Origin: Arthrobacter sp. SLBN-122
GTDB taxonomy: Bacteria > Actinomycetota > Actinomycetes > Actinomycetales > Micrococcaceae
Direction of reading: 5' to 3'
DNA length: 64,000 nt
Assembly (NCBI RefSeq): GCF_006715165.1
Contig: NZ_VFMS01000001.1
Location: 310,001 to 374,000, forward strand
Part shown: piece by piece, positions 56,578-64,000 of the stretch
How the letters are laid out: each line of letters begins with the position of its first letter
Numbering within the stretch: position 1 is the stretch's first letter
Made by a program: the position numbers and the translations under genes
Notes under the pieces: generated by a model
Database searches by the model: none
What the model was told of the DNA's origin: nothing
Seen by the model: only the letters and a program-made list of their open reading frames with translations

Positions 56578-58626
56578 ATGCGGTCAAAGTTCAAACGTAT
56601 CCTCGCCGTGATCGGCCTTGCCGGATTGCTGGCGGTACCCGCCGGCGCCGCGTGGGCCGAAGACCCGGTCAAGATCCCGTCGGGCACCAACATCGTGGAT
56701 GACGCCAATGTCCTGGGCGGCCGGAAGGGTGAGGTCCAGGACGCCATCCAGAAGCTGTTGAAGGACCACAAGTACAACCTGTACGTGGTCACGGTGAAAA
56801 CCTTCACCAACCCGACCGACCCAGCCCAATGGACGCAGAAAGTAGCTGAGCTGAAGAGCATGGGCAGGGCCGATGCCGTCCTGGCAATTGCTGTTGATGA
56901 CGGCAAGTTCAACTTCGCCACGAATTCGAACAGCCCTATCCGGTCCAAGCAGGCCAACATCAGCCAGAACGCAGTCACGGCCAACCTCGCTGGCGGCAAG
57001 CGCGATTTCGCGCAGGCCGCCATTGATACTGCCTCCGCCATTGGCGATGCCGCCGGCGGCGGCAGCGGCAACGTGTCATCCGGTGACGGCGCCGGCGCCG
57101 GCGTCCTGGTAGGTGCGGGTGTGGTGGTGGCCGGAGGCGGCGCGTACCTCTACTACCGGAACCGCCGGAAAAAGGCTGCCGGCCAGGACGCATCCAGCGG
57201 CAGCTATGGGCCCCAGGGCGCCGAGCTGGACCCGCTGGCGTCACTCAGCGTTGAGGAACTCCGCCGGAAGAGCGGTTCCCTGCTGATCGAGGCGGATGAC
57301 GCCATTAAGACCAGCGAGCAGGAACTAGGCTTCGCCCAGGCGCAGTACGGCGATTCCGCCGTCGGAAATTTCACCAAGGCACTGGCCGAGGCCAAAGCCC
57401 ACATGACGGAGTCCTTCAAGCTGCAGCAGCAGCTCGACGACCATATTCCGGACACGGAGGAGCAGCAACGGACCTGGCTGGGCGAGATCATCCGCCGCTC
57501 CGAGGCCGCCCTGGCATCCCTCCAGGAGCAGAAGGCTGACTTCGATTCCCTGCGTGAGCTGGAGAAGAACGCACCTCAGGCCCTTGCCGCGGTCAACGCC
57601 GGAGCCCGCGAAGCGGACGCCAAGATCGCCAGTGCGGAGCAGTCCCTGGCCACTATGCGGTCCAAGTACGCGGACAGTGCGCTGACGCAGGTCTCGGACA
57701 ACATCGTCCAGGCCAAGGAACGCCTCGCCTTCGTGCAGAACGCGTCCGAAACCGCGCAGCAGAAGCTCGGTGAGGGCGAGAGCAGCCTCGCAGCAGTGGC
57801 CGTACGCGCGGCCGAAGAAAGCCTGCACCAGACCAACGTCCTCCTGGACGCCATCGCCAAGGTGGCCACCAACCTCGACGAGGCCCGCAACGGCCTCGAA
57901 GCCTCGGTGGTGGACATCTCCCAGGACCTGGCCCAGGCAAAGGCCATGATCCAGTCCGGCGCCCATGCCGAGCTGGCCGGGCCGGTAGCCGCGGTGGAGG
58001 CCGCATTGGCCCAGGTTAGGAGCGAAATCCAGGGCGGAAAGATCGACCCCATCGCCACCCTGCAGCGGGTCGAAACCGCCCACCAGTCCCTGGACCAGGC
58101 CCTGACCGGGATCCGGGACCAGCAGGAGCAGGCGCGGCGCGCGCAGGCCTCGCTGCAGCAAACCATCATGTCCGCCCAGGCGCAGATCAGTGCCACGTCC
58201 GACTACATCACGGCCCGCCGCGGCGGAGTGGGCACCGAGGCACGCACCAGGCTTGCTGAGTCTCAGCGCAACCTCGACTATGCGCTGTCCATTGCCCGCA
58301 CGGACCCTGTCACCGCGCTCACCTACGCACAGCAGGCGCATGCCCTGGCAGCGCAGGCGGCCCAACTGGCCCAGGCCGACGTCGAACACTTCGACGGCTA
58401 CGCCAACCAGGGCTACGGCCGCGGCGGCATGTTCGGCGGCGGAGGCGGCGGTGGACTGGGCGGTGCCATTCTGGGCGGCATCCTGATCAACTCCATCCTC
58501 AACGGTGGCCACGGCGGCTGGGGCGGCGGCGGTGGCTGGGGCGACGGCGGAGGAGGCGGTGGCTTCGGAGGCGGTGGGGACTTCGGCGGCGGCGATTTCG
58601 GCGGCGGAGACTCCGGCAGTTTCTAA
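56578..58626 (+). CDS. TPM-domain exported protein with long coiled coil and Gly-rich tail
   Basis: A 682-residue protein. A signal peptide (ILAVIGLAGLLAVPAGAAWA) is followed by a TPM domain (TNIVDDANVLGGRKGEVQDAIQKLLKDHKYNLYVVTVKTF, about 40-165). A membrane segment (GVLVGAGVVVAGGGAYLYY) comes next, then a cytoplasmic coiled coil of nearly 400 residues with repeating Glu/Gln/Ala heptads, and a tail of about 70 residues rich in Gly, Trp and Phe. The Gly-rich end resembles that of YgcG-type TPM proteins. AAGGG lies before ATG 56578. The downstream gene is pspA. Confidence 0.88.
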   Translation: MRSKFKRILAVIGLAGLLAVPAGAAWAEDPVKIPSGTNIVDDANVLGGRKGEVQDAIQKLLKDHKYNLYVVTVKTFTNPTDPAQWTQKVAELKSMGRADAVLAIAVDDGKFNFATNSNSPIRSKQANISQNAVTANLAGGKRDFAQAAIDTASAIGDAAGGGSGNVSSGDGAGAGVLVGAGVVVAGGGAYLYYRNRRKKAAGQDASSGSYGPQGAELDPLASLSVEELRRKSGSLLIEADDAIKTSEQELGFAQAQYGDSAVGNFTKALAEAKAHMTESFKLQQQLDDHIPDTEEQQRTWLGEIIRRSEAALASLQEQKADFDSLRELEKNAPQALAAVNAGAREADAKIASAEQSLATMRSKYADSALTQVSDNIVQAKERLAFVQNASETAQQKLGEGESSLAAVAVRAAEESLHQTNVLLDAIAKVATNLDEARNGLEASVVDISQDLAQAKAMIQSGAHAELAGPVAAVEAALAQVRSEIQGGKIDPIATLQRVETAHQSLDQALTGIRDQQEQARRAQASLQQTIMSAQAQISATSDYITARRGGVGTEARTRLAESQRNLDYALSIARTDPVTALTYAQQAHALAAQAAQLAQADVEHFDGYANQGYGRGGMFGGGGGGGLGGAILGGILINSILNGGHGGWGGGGGWGDGGGGGGFGGGGDFGGGDFGGGDSGSF

Positions 58627-58734
58627 GGACTTCCGCCGGAACACGCCGGAGAACCCCGGCGGGCGGACAGAAGCAGTACACCACTGTTCACGGACGTCAG
58701 TGGTCAACAAAGAGCAGGACGAAAGGCAAACACC

Positions 58735-59523
58735 ATGGTTAAGCAGTCCATTTTCGGCCGGATCGCACAGCTGGCAAAGGCGAACATCAACTCTTTGCTG
58801 GACAACGCCGAGGATCCGCAGAAGATGCTGGACCAGATGGTCCGCGACTACACCAACAACATCGCCGAAGCAGAGTCCGCGGTGGCGCAGACCATCGGCA
58901 ACCTCCGCATGCTGGAAGACGACTACAACGAGGACGTCAAGAACGCGCGCGACTGGGGAAACAAGGCACTGGCCGCCTCCCGCAAGGCTGACGAGTTCCG
59001 CGCGGCCGGCGACGTTGCCGACGCCGAGAAGTTCGACAACCTGGCAAAGGTGGCCCTTCAGCGGCAGATGTCAGCTGAGAACGAAGCCAAGGGTGCGGAG
59101 CCGAGCATCGCCTCCCAGCGCGAGGTGGTGGACAAGCTGAAGACCGGCCTGGACCAGATGAAGAACAAGCTCAACCAGCTGACCAGCAAGCGCAACGAAC
59201 TGGTGGCCCGGTCAAAGACGGCAGCGGCGCAGTCCCAGGTGCACGACGCCATCAAGAGCATCGACATCATGGACCCCACCAGCGAAGTAGGCCGCTTCGA
59301 GGAAAAGATCCGCCGCGAAGAGGCCAAGGTCCGCGGACAGGAGGAACTTGCAGCGTCCAGCCTGGACGCGCAGTTCAACCAGCTGGAGGACCTGGGCGAG
59401 CAGACCGAGATCGAGGCCCGGCTGGCCGCGTTGAAGTCCGGCGGCGCCAAGCCTGCCCTCGGTGCCGCCGGTGCCGCGCAGTCCGAGTCGACCGTTGAGG
59501 AAGCTGACTTCGACAAGCTCTAA
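58735..59523 (+). CDS. pspA: PspA/IM30 family envelope-stress protein
   Basis: A 262-residue almost fully helical peripheral membrane protein that stabilises stressed membranes (ESCRT-III-like fold). The signature opening KQSIFGRIAQLAKANINSLLDNAEDPQKMLDQMVRDYTNNIAEAESAVAQTIGNLRMLEDDY matches the family, followed by a long coiled coil and the tail helix DAQFNQLEDLGEQTEIEARLAALKSG. It follows the TPM gene by 108 bases on the same strand, with AAAGG upstream of ATG 58735. Confidence 0.93.
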   Translation: MVKQSIFGRIAQLAKANINSLLDNAEDPQKMLDQMVRDYTNNIAEAESAVAQTIGNLRMLEDDYNEDVKNARDWGNKALAASRKADEFRAAGDVADAEKFDNLAKVALQRQMSAENEAKGAEPSIASQREVVDKLKTGLDQMKNKLNQLTSKRNELVARSKTAAAQSQVHDAIKSIDIMDPTSEVGRFEEKIRREEAKVRGQEELAASSLDAQFNQLEDLGEQTEIEARLAALKSGGAKPALGAAGAAQSESTVEEADFDKL

Positions 59524-59550
59524 AGTCAGCTGCCTTGCACAGGCAAACCA

Positions 59551-59584
59551 GGCGATGGCCGGGACCGCGGTCCCGGCCATCGCC
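59551..59584. terminator. 34-bp perfect palindrome after pspA
   Basis: GGCGATGGCCGGGACCG joins directly to its exact reverse complement. It lies 27 bases after the pspA stop and before the photolyase gene, and most likely ends pspA transcription, though no T tract follows. Confidence 0.75.
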
Positions 59585-59610
59585 ATGTCCACAGTGTGTA
59601 GCGTGGTCCC

Positions 59611-61035
59611 ATGACCTCCCTTGAAGAGACCGCCCTGGTCTGGCTCCGCGACGACCTTCGCCTGGACGACAACCCCGCGCTGAATGCCGCCGCCGCGCTG
59701 GACCTGCCGCTGACGGTGGTCTACGTCCTGGATGAAGAATCTGCCGGCATCAGGCCGCTGGGAGGCGCAACCCGATGGTGGCTGCACCACTCGCTGCAGG
59801 CCTTGTCCTCCGCTCTCGAGGCCCGCGGCTCGCGCCTGCTCCTTCGCCGTGGGCCGGCCGGGCCGGTGATCAAGGAAGTGGCAGCGCAGACCGGGGCAGC
59901 GCACCTCTTCTGGAACCGGCGATATGGCCAGCCCGAACGAAACATCGACGCCGCCCTTAAGTCGTGGGCCGCGGAAAGCGGCCTGGAGGCGTCAAGCTTC
60001 CAGGCAAACCTCCTGTTCGAGCCCTGGACGGTCAAGACCGGCTCCGGCGGGCCCTATAAGGTGTTCACGCCCTTCTGGCGGGCATGCCTTGCCGGCCAGG
60101 AGGTCCGCGACCCCTTCGCGCCTCCCTCCGTGATCCCGGGACCTCCGCTACCAGGCTGCCTCCAGACAGGTGACGACCTCGACAGCTGGCGGCTCCTCCC
60201 CTCCTCCCCTGACTGGAGCGGCGGCCTCGCCGCCACCTGGACCCCCGGGGAGGAAGGCGCACACCACCGGGTGGACGACTTCCTGGACGGACCCGCCGGG
60301 GAGTACGGAACCGGGCGGAACCTGCCCGGCACCGAGGGAACCAGCCGCCTGTCACCCCACCTGAGATTCGGCGAGGTCAGTCCGTTCCGGGTGTGGCACG
60401 GGATCCGCCGCCGCTATCCGCAAAAGGTGCCTGCCGACGTCGGGATTTTCCGCTCCGAGCTTGGCTGGCGCGAATTCTGCTGGCAGCTGCTGTACAACAA
60501 CCCGGAACTCGCCACCCGCAACTACCGGCCCGAATTCGACCGGTTCGCCTGGCAGCAGCCGGGCAGGAGTGAGCTCGAGGCGTGGCAGCAGGGCCGTACG
60601 GGCTACCCCCTGATCGATGCCGGGATGCGGCAGCTCTGGCAGACCGGCTGGATGCACAACCGCGTGCGGATGGCTGCGGCCTCGTTCCTGGTCAAGAATC
60701 TACTGACTGACTGGCGGGTCGGAGAGGAATGGTTCTGGGACACCTTGGTGGACGCCGACGCTGCCAGCAACCCGGCCAACTGGCAGTGGGTGGCCGGCTC
60801 GGGCGCGGACGCTTCACCGTACTACCGAATCTTCAATCCGGTCACCCAAAGCAAGAAATTCGACGCCGTCGGCCGGTATCTGCGCGAGTTCGTCCCTGAG
60901 CTCGCGGGCCTCGACAACAAATCCATCCACGAGCCCTGGAAGACGGGGGTTCCGGATTATCCCGAACCCCTCGTTGAGCTGCCGGAGTCCCGGGAACGCG
61001 CGCTGGCAGCGTACCAGCAGCTCAAGGACGGCTGA
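59611..61035 (+). CDS. phrB: Deoxyribodipyrimidine photolyase (class I)
   Basis: A 474-residue flavoprotein that uses light to split cyclobutane pyrimidine dimers. The N-terminal antenna domain begins VWLRDDLRLDDNPALNAA. The C-terminal FAD domain shows LSPHLRFGEVSPFRVW, ELGWREFCWQLLYNNPEL and the signature DAGMRQLWQTGWMHNRVRMAAASFLVKNLLTDWRVGEEWF followed by ANWQWVAGSGADASPYYRIFNP. The tryptophans expected for electron transfer are in these blocks. Cryptochrome activity cannot be ruled out from sequence alone. It stands alone between the pspA palindrome and the converging cytochrome gene. Confidence 0.95.
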   Translation: MTSLEETALVWLRDDLRLDDNPALNAAAALDLPLTVVYVLDEESAGIRPLGGATRWWLHHSLQALSSALEARGSRLLLRRGPAGPVIKEVAAQTGAAHLFWNRRYGQPERNIDAALKSWAAESGLEASSFQANLLFEPWTVKTGSGGPYKVFTPFWRACLAGQEVRDPFAPPSVIPGPPLPGCLQTGDDLDSWRLLPSSPDWSGGLAATWTPGEEGAHHRVDDFLDGPAGEYGTGRNLPGTEGTSRLSPHLRFGEVSPFRVWHGIRRRYPQKVPADVGIFRSELGWREFCWQLLYNNPELATRNYRPEFDRFAWQQPGRSELEAWQQGRTGYPLIDAGMRQLWQTGWMHNRVRMAAASFLVKNLLTDWRVGEEWFWDTLVDADAASNPANWQWVAGSGADASPYYRIFNPVTQSKKFDAVGRYLREFVPELAGLDNKSIHEPWKTGVPDYPEPLVELPESRERALAAYQQLKDG

Positions 61036-61089
61036 GCCGGCCCCCGGCTGTACCGCCCCTCTCCTGCTCTGCGCAAGGCTGAGCAGGCC

Positions 61090-62022
61090 TTAGCGGCTGA
61101 CCTTGCCCATGAGGGAGGCGATGGGCCGCAGGAAGATGGGGCGGGCCAGGAACCAGGCGGCCACCATGACGGCCACGGAGGCCAGGAACACCCAGAAGCC
61201 GAACCAGCCGTCGTCGTCCCTGACCCCGTACATGTGGTTCAGGTTCCGCAGCGCACCGGTGGCAAGCACCAGGAAGACGTGGACCACAATGAAGGCCACG
61301 AAGTAGACCATCACCGGGAAGTGGACGGCCCGCGCCCACTCGATGGGGTAGGCCTTGTTCAGGCCCGCGGCCTTCTTTGGCCAGGCGGAGGACATCCGCA
61401 GGCCCGTGATGAACGCCAGCGGCGCAGCGATGAAGACGGTCACGAAGTAGGCCAACAGCTGCAGCGCGTTGTAGTTGATCCAGCCGTCTTCCGTGGGCCA
61501 GTCCAGCGAGGCATACTGCAGCGCGGCCGACAAGGCATTCGGGAAGATGTCCCAGCTGGTAGGGACGATGCGCATCCATTGCCCGGTGGCGAACAGCAGC
61601 ACCGCGAAGACGAGCCCGTTCAGGATCCAGAGGGCATCCAGAGTCAGGTGGAACCACAGTTCGAGGGTGATCTTGGTGGGCGCGTTCCTGGTGCGGATCA
61701 GGCCCTTATTGTTCCTGGTCCAATGCCCGCTGGGCCGCGTGGTGGTGCGAACCTGCCACCCTGTGCGGATGATCAGGAGCAGGAAGAAAGCGTTGAGGAA
61801 GTGCTGCCACGCCAGCCAGGCGGGAAAACCCACCGGGGCGTTGCCCGGCAGTTGGGACTGGCCTGGGTAATCCGCGAGAAAGGACGCGACGGCGGGCAGT
61901 CCCACGAGCAGCCGGGCCACCAGGACCACCAGGACCAACGCCGCGAGGACAGCGGGAACCACCCAGTAAAGCCGGGACCGCTTACCCGTCGCGGCGCCGG
62001 GTTTCTTCGTGGGTGTGGCCAT
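61090..62022 (-). CDS. Cytochrome b/b6-domain membrane protein
   Basis: A 310-residue integral membrane protein. The first segment is VVPAVLAALVLVVLVARLLVG. Further helices include AWLAWQHFLNAFFLLLIIRTGW, LWFHLTLDALWILNGLVFAVLLF, LQLLAYFVTVFIAAPLAFITGL, RAVHFPVMVYFVAFIVVHVFLVLATG and a final FWVFLASVAVMVAAWFLARP. Histidines in WQHFLNA, WFHLTLD, AVHFPVM and IVVHVFL are suitable b-haem ligands, as in di-haem cytochrome b561/hydrogenase-type subunits. No partner oxidoreductase gene is in the window. Confidence 0.85.
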   Translation of the reverse strand: MATPTKKPGAATGKRSRLYWVVPAVLAALVLVVLVARLLVGLPAVASFLADYPGQSQLPGNAPVGFPAWLAWQHFLNAFFLLLIIRTGWQVRTTTRPSGHWTRNNKGLIRTRNAPTKITLELWFHLTLDALWILNGLVFAVLLFATGQWMRIVPTSWDIFPNALSAALQYASLDWPTEDGWINYNALQLLAYFVTVFIAAPLAFITGLRMSSAWPKKAAGLNKAYPIEWARAVHFPVMVYFVAFIVVHVFLVLATGALRNLNHMYGVRDDDGWFGFWVFLASVAVMVAAWFLARPIFLRPIASLMGKVSR

Positions 62023-62120
62023 CGAACTACATACCTCTCAGGAATGACTGGGCGGCCCGCAGATCGCCGGGCCCTTCGAAAGAGAATACTAGGAACTGTG
62101 CGCATCCAAGGAAAAGAAAA

Positions 62121-62150
62121 GCCCTGACCGGCGTAACTGCCGGTCAGGGC
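62121..62150 (-). terminator. Terminator of the first initiator tRNA
   Basis: GCCCTGACCGGC and GCCGGTCAGGGC form a 12-base perfect stem with a six-base loop; on the minus strand a TTTTCTTTTCC tract follows. It lies just 3' of the tRNA at 62160-62233. Confidence 0.85.
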
Positions 62151-62159
62151 CTTCATAAG

Positions 62160-62233
62160 TTGCGGGGACAGGATTTGAACCTGTGACCTCTGGGTTATGA
62201 GCCCAGCGAGCTACCGAACTGCTCCACCCCGCG
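62160..62233 (-). tRNA. Initiator tRNA-fMet (CAT), copy 1
   Basis: Anticodon CAT lies in the stem-loop GGGCTCATAACCC, the three G-C pairs that mark initiator tRNAs. The 5' C and the A at position 72 form the C1-A72 mismatch that allows formylation. The T arm has GGTTCAAATCC. The CCA end is not encoded. It is identical over its length to the second copy at 62389. Confidence 0.95.
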
Positions 62234-62348
62234 TCGCTTGATCAACACTACCCTACTTTCACGGCCGCGCTGACCACGGTCCACCAGGCCCCCTTGGAAC
62301 CCGAGCACCAGAGAGGTTGGCCACGGCCGTGACGTCGGGGAAAGCAAA

Positions 62349-62382
62349 AGGCCCGGACATTGTTTCCAATGTCCGGGCCTTT
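62349..62382 (-). terminator. Terminator of the second initiator tRNA
   Basis: AGGCCCGGACATTG pairs with CAATGTCCGGGCCT around a four-base loop; the minus strand continues TTTTGCTTTCC. It lies directly 3' of the tRNA at 62389-62462. Confidence 0.85.
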
Positions 62383-62388
62383 CCTCAG

Positions 62389-62462
62389 TTGCGGGGACAG
62401 GATTTGAACCTGTGACCTCTGGGTTATGAGCCCAGCGAGCTACCGAACTGCTCCACCCCGCG
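62389..62462 (-). tRNA. Initiator tRNA-fMet (CAT), copy 2
   Basis: Same sequence as copy 1, with GGGCTCATAACCC around the CAT anticodon, the C1-A72 mismatch and no encoded CCA. Identity extends a few bases into the 5' flank (GCGAC). Each copy has its own terminator, so they look like separate transcription units or a duplicated one. Confidence 0.95.
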
Positions 62463-62582
62463 TCGCAAGAACTACTTTACCGGGAGGTGAACCGCAGGCC
62501 AAATCCAAGCGGCGTGACGTCCGTTACGCCCGCCCGGCACCCTGACCCCCCTAGGAGCTTCCGGTGCCGGGCCGCCGTCGTA

Positions 62583-64000
62583 CTACTGGCCCGCTGATGC
62601 GGACGGCGTTGCCGAAGGTGAGCTGGAAGCTGCGGGGGCCGGGCTGGCCTCCGGAGCGGTCACCGGGATCTTGGCTTCGGCGTCCATGGCCTTCTTCAGC
62701 GCTGCCGCGATCTTCTTCTGCGCTTCGCCGTAGGCAGCAAAGTCACCGGCCGCGAGCGCCGTCTGTCCGGACTGGATGGCCGCGTTCGCCTCATCCAGGG
62801 CCGCCTTCAGCTGGGCCTTGGCGTCCGCCTCTGCCGGTGTGGCAGGCGCGGCCGGGCCGGCCGGCGTCTGCCCGTTGTTGGCGGAGTCACCCGCGGCTGC
62901 ACCGGAGTCACCGCCGAAGAGCTGCTTGAGGGCCGCGTCCAGCGTCGGGGCGAAGCCCACCTTGTCGCCAAAGGCCACCAGGACGCGTTGCAGCGTGGGG
63001 TATGACGTCTCACCCGTGGACTTGAGGTAGACCGGCTGGACGTAGAGGATGCCGCCGCCGACGGGCAGGGTGAGCAGGTTGCCGTTCAGCACGTCCGACG
63101 CACCTTGGCGCAGCAGGTTCAGCGCCTGCGAAACGGTGGGGTCGGAGTTGAACTTGTTCTGCGCCTGCCCCGGACCGGGCACCTGTGTTTCCGGCGGGAT
63201 CTGCAGCAGCCGCAGCTTGCCGTAGCCTTCCGCCTTCACGCCGGCCTGGTTCCCCGCGTCCGAATCCGCGGCGAGGAAGCCGTACAGGACGTTGCGGGCG
63301 TTTCCGTTCACGATCTGCGGGATGTAGGAGGAAGTCAGCTGGAACGCCGGCTTTTCCTGGTCCGGCATCTGCAGCGACATGTAGAACGGCGGCTGCTTGA
63401 CGTCGGTATCCACCGTCGGATCGGCGGGGACGCTCCACGCGTCGTTGTTCTTGTAGAAGCTGGTGGGATCCGTCACGTGGTACTGCCCCAGGAGCTCACG
63501 CTGGACCTTGAACAGGTCCTCCGGGTAGCGGACGTGGCTCATGACTGCCCCGGACATCTCCGAGTAAGGCTTCAGGGATGACGGGAAGACCTTCTGCCAG
63601 GCCTTGAGGACCGGGTCCGTGTCGTCCCAGGCATAGAGGGTGACGGAGCCGTCGTAGGCGTCTACCGTGGCCTTGACTGAGTTGCGGATGTAGTTCACCG
63701 TGCTGTTGGGCAGGGCCACGGCGCGACCGGAGCTGGTCTGCGAATCCGTGGTGGCATCCGACAGCTGCTTCTGCTGTGAGTACGGGTAGTACTGGCTGGT
63801 GGTGTAACCGTCCACGATCCACTTGACCCGGCCGTCCACCACTGCCGGGTACGCCCCGCCGTCAACCGTCAGGTAGGGCGCCACCTTCTGAACCCGCTCG
63901 CGGGGGCTGCGGTCGTACAGGATCTGCGACTCCGGGTTCACGCCGTCCGAAAGCAGCAGGTCCGAAGACTGGAACTTGATGGCGTAAAGGATCTTGTTGA
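62583..64000 (-). CDS. UPF0182 membrane protein (partial, N-terminus beyond window)
   Basis: The last 471 residues of a large membrane protein of the UPF0182 family (Mycobacterium Rv0064/Rv3193c type); the frame remains open to the right edge. Visible blocks include [111 protein letters not shown] and [29 protein letters not shown]. The C-terminus is Ala/Pro/Ser-rich with an Ala-rich helix. The N-terminal membrane helices expected for the family lie outside. Function is unknown. Confidence 0.95.
   Translation of the reverse strand, partial: NKILYAIKFQSSDLLLSDGVNPESQILYDRSPRERVQKVAPYLTVDGGAYPAVVDGRVKWIVDGYTTSQYYPYSQQKQLSDATTDSQTSSGRAVALPNSTVNYIRNSVKATVDAYDGSVTLYAWDDTDPVLKAWQKVFPSSLKPYSEMSGAVMSHVRYPEDLFKVQRELLGQYHVTDPTSFYKNNDAWSVPADPTVDTDVKQPPFYMSLQMPDQEKPAFQLTSSYIPQIVNGNARNVLYGFLAADSDAGNQAGVKAEGYGKLRLLQIPPETQVPGPGQAQNKFNSDPTVSQALNLLRQGASDVLNGNLLTLPVGGGILYVQPVYLKSTGETSYPTLQRVLVAFGDKVGFAPTLDAALKQLFGGDSGAAAGDSANNGQTPAGPAAPATPAEADAKAQLKAALDEANAAIQSGQTALAAGDFAAYGEAQKKIAAALKKAMDAEAKIPVTAPEASPAPAASSSPSATPSASAGQ

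Noticed and set aside
62234-62388. Further tRNA or small RNA between the two initiator tRNAs
   Set aside because: Only a terminator and a weak CACGGCCG inverted repeat are visible; no cloverleaf can be drawn.

Overview
The window looks like core chromosome of a high-GC actinobacterium of the Micrococcaceae, most likely Arthrobacter, Pseudarthrobacter or a close relative. The signs are the G+C-rich coding sequence, frequent GTG/TTG starts, the actinobacterial markers WhiB1, PdtaS, MtrAB-LpqB, the long NAD-glutamate dehydrogenase, SigK-RskA and UPF0182, and protein resemblance to Arthrobacter families. The genus is inferred from recalled protein resemblance; no search was run. I saw no insertion sequence, prophage, CRISPR array or integrase. 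After start-codon correction no gene-free gap exceeds 300 bases; the largest are 56297-56577, 43679-43945, 24422-24687 and 2965-3218.

Layout. 1-3000 (minus): galactofuran synthesis, a GlfT2-type galactofuranosyltransferase cut by the left edge, coupled to UDP-galactopyranose mutase. 3219-7307: a large orphan FHA-FtsK/SpoIIIE (EssC-like) ATPase. 7367-9938: a small membrane protein, whiB1 and the histidine kinase pdtaS, an arrangement also known from Mycobacterium. 9966-14819: NAD-glutamate dehydrogenase. 14875-19456: a poorly described cluster with a CpaE-like ATPase whose P-loop lysine is Arg, a SAF-domain membrane protein, an excisionase-type HTH protein, a hypothetical protein, a LysM protein and a DUF6459 (Rv3235-like) protein. 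19611-29932 (minus): mtrA, mtrB, lpqB, comF-like, hpf, a YcaQ-like glycosylase and secA, syntenic with other actinobacteria. 30114-36490 (plus): a tightly coupled membrane locus (GDPD-like membrane protein, DUF4129, DUF4350, MoxR, DUF58), then DUF4166. 36493-37982 (minus): chorismate mutase and a MetE-like protein that seems to lack its zinc ligands.

38086-43678 (minus): a complete peptide-type ABC importer (binding lipoprotein, two permeases, double ATPase) with a terminator-like hairpin after the first gene. 43946-46459 (minus): cysteine desulfurase and mnmA, a sulfur relay to tRNA. 46505-47687: a SufR-like regulator divergent from a DoxX-like membrane protein. 47800-50140: a lipoprotein, a J-domain protein and trmL. 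50335-51832: sigK-rskA behind a SigK-like promoter. 51925-54461 (minus): etfB, etfA and a PIG-L deacetylase. 54698-59523: HtrA protease divergent from a TPM-domain coiled-coil protein and PspA, an apparent envelope-stress group. 59611-62022: photolyase and a cytochrome b-like membrane protein. 62160-62462: two identical initiator tRNAs, followed by a UPF0182 protein that runs off the right edge.

The recurring theme is envelope biology: wall glycan synthesis, secretion (SecA, EssC-like ATPase), wall-stress sensing (MtrAB-LpqB, SigK-RskA, HtrA-TPM-PspA) and several membrane or wall-binding proteins of unknown role. The most interesting candidates are the orphan EssC-like ATPase, the SAF/CpaE-like cluster beside secA and the degenerate MetE-like protein.
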